Part shown: positions 1-4,963 of the stretch, piece by piece
How positions within the stretch are numbered: position 1 is the first letter of the stretch
Layout: every line of letters starts with the position of its first letter
Source of the DNA: Methylacidiphilaceae bacterium
GTDB taxonomy: Bacteria > Verrucomicrobiota > Verrucomicrobiia > Methylacidiphilales > Methylacidiphilaceae
NCBI GenBank assembly: GCA_028687155.1
Contig: JAQUAR010000097.1
Coordinates: forward strand, 1 to 6,370
Reading direction: 5' to 3'
Length of the DNA stretch: 6,370 nucleotides
Translations under genes and position numbers: made by a program
The notes under the pieces: model-generated
Seen by the model: the letters and a program-made list of their open reading frames with translations, nothing else
What the model was told of the DNA's origin: nothing
Database searches by the model: none

Positions 1-175
1 ACCCGCCGAAGAATCGAGCGGCTGCGACGGCCAGCAAGAGGGGAACGGTTCCTCAGCAAACCTAACCGACGAGGATTCGGACGACTTCGGAGGCTCGGAT
101 GGGGGTTACGATCTGGTATAGTGGAGCCGGCTTCGACCAGATTATTCGTAGGAGACCTTCTAGGCTGGATCGCCC
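1..175 (+). other. Upstream flank of ubiX, possibly with the 3' end of a preceding gene
   Basis: No gene can be identified here. Two + strand frames are open from the left edge and then stop. One ends at TAA 63-65 with about 20 codons (ending ...GTVPQQT). The other ends at TAG 119-121 with about 39 codons rich in Asp, Glu, Gly and Ser (ending ...GGYDLV). The first looks more natural as the tail of a globular protein, and it would leave a 110-base gap holding a candidate promoter. The second would be an acidic low-complexity tail. Futalosine-type clusters sometimes place a UbiD-like decarboxylase (mqnL) beside ubiX, but these few residues show no UbiD signature. A third frame stays open through ubiX and is arginine-rich shadow coding. 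Confidence 0.3.
114..122 (+). promoter_or_regulatory. Candidate extended -10 promoter for the ubiX-mqnP-mqnE operon
   Basis: The bases TGGTATAGT form a TGn extended -10 element followed by TATAGT, five of six matches to TATAAT. No convincing -35 box sits 16-18 bases upstream (the region reads CTCGGA or TCGGAT), but extended -10 promoters can work without one. Transcription would start near 129, giving a leader of about 47 bases before the ubiX ATG at 176. This is a pattern match only, and the operon could instead be read through from a gene to the left. Confidence 0.35.
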
Positions 176-736
176 ATGCGTCTGGTCGTTGCGGTAACCG
201 GCGCAAGCGGTGCGCTTTATGCCCAGCGGCTTCTCTCCTTTTTGGAGCAGGGGGATCACGAGGTTCATGTCGTCGTCAGCGACTCCGCGCGCCAAGTCGC
301 ACGGGAGGAGCTGGAGAAAGGGAGCCTCCTGGTTCCTTCTCGTTTCGTTCTCCACGGGCAGCGATCGATGGAGGCTCCGTTCCTAAGTGGGTCGAATCCG
401 TTCTCGGCGATGGTCATCATTCCTTGCTCGATGGGAACGGCGGGGCGGATTGCCCACGGAATCTCCGAAGGGGCGATTGGTCGAGCGGCGGACGTCTTCC
501 TGAAGGAGCGAAGGAGGCTCGTTCTCGTTCCCAGGGAGACTCCTTGGAATCTGATTCACGCACGCAACATGGTGACTCTCGTCGAAGCGGGAGCGGTCGT
601 GATTCCTGCCTGTCCATCTTTTTACGGGAAGCCTGCGAGCGTTCTGGATCTTGTGGATACCATCGTCAGTCGCGTTCTCGACCAGTTGGAGATCCCAAAC
701 AGGCTGACAACACGCTGGAAGGGGGAGGGATCGTGA
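176..736 (+). CDS. ubiX: UbiX-family flavin prenyltransferase (MqnM-like)
   Basis: This 186-residue protein has the usual UbiX length. The family joins a dimethylallyl group to FMN to make prenylated FMN, the cofactor of UbiD-type decarboxylases. Visible signatures are the N-terminal flavin-binding VTGASGA (residues 7-13, Ser11), PCSM (83-86), GRAADVFLKERR (102-113), the VPRETP segment (118-123) and SFYGKP (148-153). Arg103, Lys110, Arg120, Glu121 and Tyr150 have the same relative spacing as the catalytic and phosphate-binding residues I recall for Pseudomonas UbiX (Arg122, Lys129, Arg139, Glu140, Tyr169). No signal peptide or membrane segment is seen, so it should be cytoplasmic. ATG 176 is the only sensible start, since an in-frame TAG lies at 161-163. 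A weak AGGAG sits unusually far upstream at 150-154. The TGA overlaps the GTG of the next gene. Next to mqnP and mqnE, its likely client is the MqnL decarboxylase of the futalosine pathway, hence the alternative name mqnM. Confidence 0.95.
   Translation: MRLVVAVTGASGALYAQRLLSFLEQGDHEVHVVVSDSARQVAREELEKGSLLVPSRFVLHGQRSMEAPFLSGSNPFSAMVIIPCSMGTAGRIAHGISEGAIGRAADVFLKERRRLVLVPRETPWNLIHARNMVTLVEAGAVVIPACPSFYGKPASVLDLVDTIVSRVLDQLEIPNRLTTRWKGEGS
720..735 (+). promoter_or_regulatory. Ribosome binding site and GTG start of mqnP, overlapping the ubiX stop
   Basis: A purine run, AGGGGGAGGGA at 720-730 with GGAGG at 724-728, lies just before GTG 733-735, which overlaps the ubiX stop TGA 734-736. This fixes the mqnP start: the frame is open far upstream to ATG 121, but that extra stretch lies over ubiX and is arginine-, serine- and glycine-rich shadow. 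The first in-frame ATG downstream (832) would remove the first membrane helix. Confidence 0.8.
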
Positions 737-1596
737 GGGCTCTTTCTTCGCCGAGGACGCGAATTGCGAATCTGCTGCGGCTGATCAAGTTCAGCCACAC
801 GCTCTTTGCGCTTCCCTTTGCCTTGGCCGCGATGTTGGTCGCGGCACGAGGGCTGCCGGCTATCTCGATTGTTCTGGGCATCTTGATCTGCATGGCGGGT
901 GCCCGGACAGCCGCGATGGCCTTTAACCGGTATGTCGACTGGGAAATTGACCAGCGGAATCCGCGAACGGTCGAAAGAAGTCAGATGGCTAGCCGAGGAG
1001 AGACCTTGGCTCTCTGCCTCGGCGGGCTCGTCGTTTTCGGCGCCGGGCTCTTGTTGCTCAATGGCCTTTGCCGACTTCTCGCTCTGCCGGCCATCGTCGT
1101 GATCTTCGCCTATTCGTACGCGAAGCGCTTCACTTCCTTCTGCCATGCCCTCTTGGGCCTCGCTCTCGCTCTGGCACCGCTGGGAGCTTGGGCCGCCGTG
1201 CGGGGAGAACTGACCAGCGTTGCCCCCTATCTGCTCGCGGCTTCCGTGCTCGCCTGGACCTTCGGGTTCGATCTCATTTATGCCTTGCAGGATCGAGAGG
1301 TCGATCTTCGGCTTGGGCTCCACTCCTTTCCCGCCCGGTTCGGGACCGACGCCACGCTTCGAATGGCGCAGGTTCTCCATGGGGCGGCCTGGCTCGGCTG
1401 GATCGCTTTCGGCTTGCAGGCCGGCCTCTCGGGAGCGTATTGGTTGGCTTGCGTGATCGCCGGAGCGGCGCTTCTCTACGAACATCGACTCTGCCGCAAG
1501 AAGGACGGACGAGCCCTGAATATCGCATTTTTCGAGGTCAACGTGGCGGTGAGCATGCTTCTTCTGTTGGGAGTGGTCGGGAGCGTATCGCTGTGA
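733..1596 (+). CDS. mqnP: UbiA-family prenyltransferase, probable MqnP
   Basis: This 287-residue integral membrane protein has the normal length for the UbiA superfamily. It carries both Mg-diphosphate motifs: NRYVDWEID at residues 65-73 (Asn65, Asp69, Asp73; NxxxDxxxD) and DLIYALQDREVD at 180-191 (Asp180, Tyr183, Asp187, Asp191; DxxYxxxDxxxD). Hydrophobic helices occur from about residue 20 to the end, including roughly 22-38, 43-63, 92-110, 116-130, 138-155, 164-183, 213-230, 234-249 and 265-285. Family members transfer a polyprenyl chain to an aromatic acid at the cytoplasmic membrane. Placement directly before mqnE points to 1,4-dihydroxy-6-naphthoate as acceptor, the MqnP step of the futalosine menaquinone pathway. 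By sequence alone, 4-hydroxybenzoate octaprenyltransferase (UbiA) is the alternative name, and context argues against it. Both ends overlap neighbours by four bases (GTGA), so it is translationally coupled on both sides. Confidence 0.9.
   Translation: MRALSSPRTRIANLLRLIKFSHTLFALPFALAAMLVAARGLPAISIVLGILICMAGARTAAMAFNRYVDWEIDQRNPRTVERSQMASRGETLALCLGGLVVFGAGLLLLNGLCRLLALPAIVVIFAYSYAKRFTSFCHALLGLALALAPLGAWAAVRGELTSVAPYLLAASVLAWTFGFDLIYALQDREVDLRLGLHSFPARFGTDATLRMAQVLHGAAWLGWIAFGLQAGLSGAYWLACVIAGAALLYEHRLCRKKDGRALNIAFFEVNVAVSMLLLLGVVGSVSL
1579..1595 (+). promoter_or_regulatory. Ribosome binding site and GTG start of mqnE, overlapping the mqnP stop
   Basis: GGGAG at 1579-1583 stands nine bases before GTG 1593-1595. 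The GTG shares bases with the mqnP stop TGA 1594-1596, repeating the GTGA junction seen between ubiX and mqnP. This decides the mqnE start, because the reading frame itself is open back to 1068. Confidence 0.75.
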
Positions 1597-2732
1597 CGGC
1601 GCTTTGGGACAGCTGTCTGAGGGCGGGGATTGCAGACATCGCCGAGCAGGTCGCCGGGGGGGAGAGGATCGACGATCGATCTGCCCTGCGGCTCTTCGCC
1701 TGTCCGGACCTAGGCGCAGTCGGTGCGCTCGCCGACCGGGTTTCTCGGCGGAAGAATGGGGTGCGCGGCTCCTTCCTCGTGAATCGTTACCTGAACTACT
1801 CCAACATCTGTCTGTTGAGCTGCCGATTTTGCGCCTTCTATCGTCGTCCGGATCAGCCGGGCGCCTTTCTCTATTCGGTCGAGGAGATGGCAGAGCAGGC
1901 ATTTCAATCGTGGCGCAGCGGGGCGGTCGAAGTGCACTGCGTGGGAGGGCTTCATCCCCACTTGCCTTTTTCCTACTACCGGGATCTGATCTCCGCGATC
2001 AAGAAGCGTTGCCCCGGAATGATGATCAAAGCGTTTACCGCCGTGGAAATCCGTCATCTGGCCCGTCGGATCGCCCGCCGACCGATTCCCGAAGTGTTGG
2101 AGGAGCTGGCCGATGCCGGCCTCGACTCCCTCACCGGGGGCGGAGCGGAAATTTTTGACGCGGAAGTCCGAGACGAAATCTGCCGGGGGAAGGAAACGGC
2201 TGAGGAGTGGCTCGAGGTACACCGGATCTGGCATCGGATGGGAAGGAAGAGTACGGCGACGATGCTCTTTGGACATGTGGAGACACCGGCGCACCGCGTC
2301 GACCACCTTCGCCGGTTGCGAGAGCTCCAGGAGGAGACAGGAGGCTTTTGCGGCTTTGTCCCGTTTGCTTTCGAGCCGGCGAATACCAGGCTTTCTCACC
2401 TGCGGCGGGCCGGCGCCACGGACACCTTGCGCACCGTTGCCGTCAGCCGCATCTATCTCGACAATGTCGACCATATCACCTCTTATTGGATCAGCTCGGG
2501 GTTGCCGCTGGGCCAGATCGCTCTTTCGTTCGGAGCGGACGATCTCCATGGGACGATCGAGGAGGAGAGGATCTTTCACATGGCAGGCTCCAAGAGCCCC
2601 ATCTCTCAAACAGCCGACAATCTAGCGGCGGCAATCCGGGAGAGCGGTCGCGAGCCGGTTGCGCGTGACAGCTACTACCGGATCTATCCCGAGGTTCGTT
2701 TACCCCGAGAAACGGTTGGAGTGGGAGCGTGA
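1593..2732 (+). CDS. mqnE: Aminofutalosine synthase MqnE (radical SAM enzyme)
   Basis: This 379-residue protein matches the family's length. MqnE uses S-adenosylmethionine and a 4Fe-4S cluster to add a 5'-deoxyadenosyl radical to 3-[(1-carboxyvinyl)oxy]benzoate, the MqnA product; rearrangement and decarboxylation give 6-amino-6-deoxyfutalosine. The cluster motif is CX3CX2C at Cys73, Cys77 and Cys80 (NICLLSCRFCAFYRR). Other family-typical segments are VNRYLNYSN (63-71), HCVGGLHP (115-122), IKAFTAVEI (145-153), TGGGAEIFD (181-189), TATMLFGHVETP (221-232), LDNVDHITSYWI (289-300) and FGADDLHGTIEEERIFHMAG (313-332). The HIETP-like and EEERIFHMAG segments favour MqnE over the related MqnC. The start is GTG 1593-1595, overlapping the mqnP stop, with GGGAG at 1579-1583 nine bases before it. 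The frame is open further upstream, but that part is shadow of mqnP. The protein is cytoplasmic and last in the operon. One oddity is Thr181, where I recall proline in most homologues (SLPGGGAEIF). Confidence 0.95.
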   Translation: MTALWDSCLRAGIADIAEQVAGGERIDDRSALRLFACPDLGAVGALADRVSRRKNGVRGSFLVNRYLNYSNICLLSCRFCAFYRRPDQPGAFLYSVEEMAEQAFQSWRSGAVEVHCVGGLHPHLPFSYYRDLISAIKKRCPGMMIKAFTAVEIRHLARRIARRPIPEVLEELADAGLDSLTGGGAEIFDAEVRDEICRGKETAEEWLEVHRIWHRMGRKSTATMLFGHVETPAHRVDHLRRLRELQEETGGFCGFVPFAFEPANTRLSHLRRAGATDTLRTVAVSRIYLDNVDHITSYWISSGLPLGQIALSFGADDLHGTIEEERIFHMAGSKSPISQTADNLAAAIRESGREPVARDSYYRIYPEVRLPRETVGVGA

Positions 2733-2756
2733 ATGTCCGGAGATCCGGGCGTGCGT

Positions 2757-2785
2757 TTGCTAGTCCAGAAGAGCGATGTTATGCT
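2757..2785 (+). promoter_or_regulatory. Candidate sigma-70-type promoter for ftsH
   Basis: TTGCTA (2757-2762, four of six matches to TTGACA) and TATGCT (2780-2785, four of six matches to TATAAT) are exactly 17 bases apart. A TGn extension (TGT, 2777-2779) sits directly before the -10. Transcription would start near 2792, about 29 bases before the ftsH ATG at 2821. The whole element lies in the 88-base gap after mqnE and would let ftsH be transcribed independently of the menaquinone genes. It is a pattern match, not proven. Confidence 0.45.
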
Positions 2786-2802
2786 CAAACCGGTACTCTG
2801 AC

Positions 2803-2823
2803 GGAAGGAGAAAAAATACGATG
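2803..2823 (+). promoter_or_regulatory. Ribosome binding site that sets the ftsH start
   Basis: GGAAGGAG at 2803-2810 lies ten bases before ATG 2821. An in-frame ATG at 2776 would add 15 residues, but it has no good ribosome binding site and overlaps the candidate -10 element, so it would lie upstream of the predicted transcript. Confidence 0.75.
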
Positions 2824-4896
2824 GCGCTGACGCCAACCCAATTTCCCGAGCGAAGCAAGCAGCCTCGGGGCAAGAAGAATGACTCTCTCTTTCGAGATCA
2901 GAAAGGGCCAGGAGACGGCAAATGGAAGGGGTTGGTCTTCTTTCTGGGCGTTGCCTTTGTCTTTTCCGCCCTGCTCTATTTCGTGGGTGCGGGCCAGGCG
3001 CCTGCGATAGAGGGGAAAAGCCTTCCGCAGCTCGTCCGCCTGCTCGACCAGAAGCAGGTGAAGTCCATTGCCTTCGTCCGGGATACCTCGAACGGACAGA
3101 CGTATCTGGAAGGCCGCTATGCCAAGCCCTCGCCGGATTCTCCGGGAGGGTTGGTTCTCGTCCCATTTCGGACGATCGTCGATCTCGATTTTAACCGTGA
3201 TCTTCATGATCTTCTGGCCACCAAGGGCTTCCCCGAAGTGGACATCCGGGTCGTCCACAACTTCTGGGGGCAGGCGCTGCTAAGCATCCTCCCTGTTCTC
3301 TTATTCATCTTGGTGCTCTACTTGTTGTTCCGGCAGCAGATTCGCATCGCGGGGAAGACCGCGTTCAGTTTTGGAAAGAGCCGAGTGCGGCTCCTCTCTG
3401 GGGAAAAGACCAAGATCACCTTCCAAGACGTGGCGGGGATTGAAGAGGCCAAGCAGGAGGTGCAGGAGATCGTGGAGTTTCTCAAGGACCCCAAGCGATT
3501 TCAGAAGCTGGGGGGACACATTCCCAAGGGAGTCCTGATGGTGGGGCCTCCGGGAACAGGGAAGACCCTGCTTGCCAAGGCGATCGCGGGCGAGGCGGAT
3601 GTCCCGTTCTTCAGCATCAGTGGCTCCGACTTCGTCGAGATGTTCGTCGGAGTGGGCGCATCGCGGGTCCGAGACATGTTCGAGCAGGCGCGGCGCCAGG
3701 CTCCGTGCATCGTATTCATCGATGAGATCGATGCCGTCGGACGAAGCCGGGGAACCGGGCTGGGCGGAGGTCACGACGAGCGCGAGCAGACACTCAACGC
3801 TCTTCTTGTCGAAATGGATGGCATCGAATCGCAAGAAGGGGTGATCGTCATTGCCGCGACGAACCGTAAGGACGTGCTGGATGCGGCCTTGCTCCGTCCC
3901 GGGCGCTTCGACCGGGAGGTTCGGGTGAACTTGCCGGATATCCGCGGTCGCGAGGAAGTCTTGAAGGTGCACTCGACCAAAGTAAAGCTGGCGAAGGAGG
4001 CGGACCTCCAGTCCTTGGCCAGAGGCACTGCCGGCTTTTCGGGTGCGGAGTTGGCCAATTTGATCAATGAGGCGGCTCTTTTGGCCGCAGGCCGCGAGAA
4101 GGAGTCGATCGGACAGCCCGAGTTGGAAGAAGCTCGGGACAAGGTACGATGGGGGCGTGAGCGCAAAAGCTTGGCGATGAGCGACGAGGAGAAGCGGATC
4201 ACGGCCTATCACGAAGCGGGTCACACCCTTCTCAACGTGCTTTTGGAGCATACCGATCCCTTGCATAAGGTGAGCATCATCCCGCGAGGACCTGCCCTTG
4301 GTGTGACGATGATGCTCCCGGCCACGGATCGGTATAACACCAAGAAAAAGGAGCTGCTCGACAGCCTCTGCGTCGCCATGGGCGGCCGTGTGGCCGAAGA
4401 GATCTTCCTGGGCGACATCTCCAGTGGGGCCAGTGGCGATATCCGGCAGGCGACCTGGTACGCCCGGCGGATGGTTTGCGAGTGGGGCATGAGCGAAAAG
4501 CTGGGCATGGTCCACTATGCAGACGATCCCACGATGACCTTTCTGGGTCGCGACCTGGGAACGTCGAGGGCGTATAGCGAAGCAACGGCCGAATCGATCG
4601 ACGGGGAGGTCAAGCGGCTGATTCAAGAGGCTTATGAGCGTGCGAAGGAGCTGATTGGCGCGAATCGCGTGCAAATGGACGCTTTAGCGAAAGCGCTCTT
4701 GGATTACGAAACCTTGGATGCCCGGCAGGCGGAGGAGATCGTGAAAACCGGACGCCTGCTCTCTCCACCCCCGCGGCCGACTCCTCCAGCAGGTCCTTCT
4801 CCCTCCCCCGTCGGAGGTGCGGTTACGCCGCCCACCCCCGCTGGTGAACCTGCGGCAGGAGGCCTCCTGCCCGGCCTGGAGGGATCGCCCGCCTAA
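2821..4896 (+). CDS. ftsH: ATP-dependent zinc metalloprotease FtsH
   Basis: This 691-residue membrane protease is complete. FtsH hexamers extract and degrade misfolded membrane proteins and short-lived regulators. The order is: a charged N-terminal cytoplasmic segment (1-36), membrane helix 1 (about 37-55), an extracytoplasmic domain (about 57-150), membrane helix 2 (about 152-170), the AAA+ module, then the M41 peptidase. Motifs are Walker A GPPGTGKT (242-249), pore loop MFVGVGA (274-280), Walker B IVFIDE (297-302), second region of homology from ATNRK to RPGRFDR (346-365, arginines 359, 362 and 365), zinc site HEAGH (464-468) and the third zinc ligand, probably Asp540 in SGASGDI. The N-terminal extension is longer than in E. 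coli FtsH, where the first helix starts almost at once. The tail (about 648-691) is rich in proline, glycine and alanine and probably disordered. The gene probably has its own promoter. Bacteria of this kind may carry several ftsH paralogues, and which one this is cannot be told here. Confidence 0.97.
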   Translation: MALTPTQFPERSKQPRGKKNDSLFRDQKGPGDGKWKGLVFFLGVAFVFSALLYFVGAGQAPAIEGKSLPQLVRLLDQKQVKSIAFVRDTSNGQTYLEGRYAKPSPDSPGGLVLVPFRTIVDLDFNRDLHDLLATKGFPEVDIRVVHNFWGQALLSILPVLLFILVLYLLFRQQIRIAGKTAFSFGKSRVRLLSGEKTKITFQDVAGIEEAKQEVQEIVEFLKDPKRFQKLGGHIPKGVLMVGPPGTGKTLLAKAIAGEADVPFFSISGSDFVEMFVGVGASRVRDMFEQARRQAPCIVFIDEIDAVGRSRGTGLGGGHDEREQTLNALLVEMDGIESQEGVIVIAATNRKDVLDAALLRPGRFDREVRVNLPDIRGREEVLKVHSTKVKLAKEADLQSLARGTAGFSGAELANLINEAALLAAGREKESIGQPELEEARDKVRWGRERKSLAMSDEEKRITAYHEAGHTLLNVLLEHTDPLHKVSIIPRGPALGVTMMLPATDRYNTKKKELLDSLCVAMGGRVAEEIFLGDISSGASGDIRQATWYARRMVCEWGMSEKLGMVHYADDPTMTFLGRDLGTSRAYSEATAESIDGEVKRLIQEAYERAKELIGANRVQMDALAKALLDYETLDARQAEEIVKTGRLLSPPPRPTPPAGPSPSPVGGAVTPPTPAGEPAAGGLLPGLEGSPA
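4854..4871. repeat. 18-bp perfect palindrome within the 3' end of ftsH
   Basis: GGCAGGAGGCCTCCTGCC is its own reverse complement over all 18 bases. It lies 23 bases before the ftsH TAA, in the part coding the Gly/Ala/Leu-rich tail. As RNA it could form a stem of about seven pairs with a four-base loop. No T-run follows, so it is not a standard terminator. It may simply be a by-product of GC-rich codons. Confidence 0.6.
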
Positions 4897-4938
4897 CAGG
4901 CTGTCGGTCTTAGTTCGAGACCTTGCCACGATACGTCG

Positions 4939-4963
4939 GCCGCCCTTTCTCAGAGAGGGCGGC
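4939..4963. terminator. Hairpin between convergent ftsH and the minus-strand gene, possible bidirectional terminator
   Basis: The arms GCCGCCCTTT (4939-4948) and AGAGGGCGGC (4954-4963) pair over ten positions, nearly all Watson-Crick with one G-T wobble, around a five-base loop. The hairpin begins 42 bases after the ftsH stop. On the minus strand it begins at the last base of the TAG stop (4965-4963). No T-run follows on either strand, so it is not a canonical intrinsic terminator. It could still slow polymerase, protect both 3' ends or act with Rho. Confidence 0.5.

Noticed and set aside
121..732. Long + strand open frame running over ubiX and into mqnP, as if mqnP began at 121
   Set aside because: The stretch before 733 is rich in Arg, Ser and Gly with no family features, and it lies over the clearly recognisable UbiX. 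A good ribosome binding site and GTG at 733 start the real membrane protein.
1068..1592. Upstream extension of the mqnE frame over mqnP
   Set aside because: It reads as an arginine-rich shadow of mqnP. MqnE homology begins just after GTG 1593, which overlaps the mqnP stop and has a ribosome binding site.
622..1902. 426-codon minus-strand open frame opposite ubiX, mqnP and mqnE
   Set aside because: Its composition is dominated by Arg, Ser, Pro and Gln with no recognisable motif. It spans three real genes on the other strand, typical of stop-poor antisense frames in GC-rich DNA.
1710..2609. 299-codon minus-strand open frame opposite mqnE
   Set aside because: There are no domain features, and it lies entirely antisense to a strongly conserved gene.
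2737..2748. CCGG-AGAT-CCGG inverted repeat just after mqnE as a terminator
   Set aside because: The stem has only four pairs and no T-run follows, so it is too weak to call.
3301..4674. 457-codon minus-strand open frame opposite ftsH
   Set aside because: It mirrors the conserved AAA+ and peptidase codons of ftsH and has no independent family signature or ribosome binding site that I could see.
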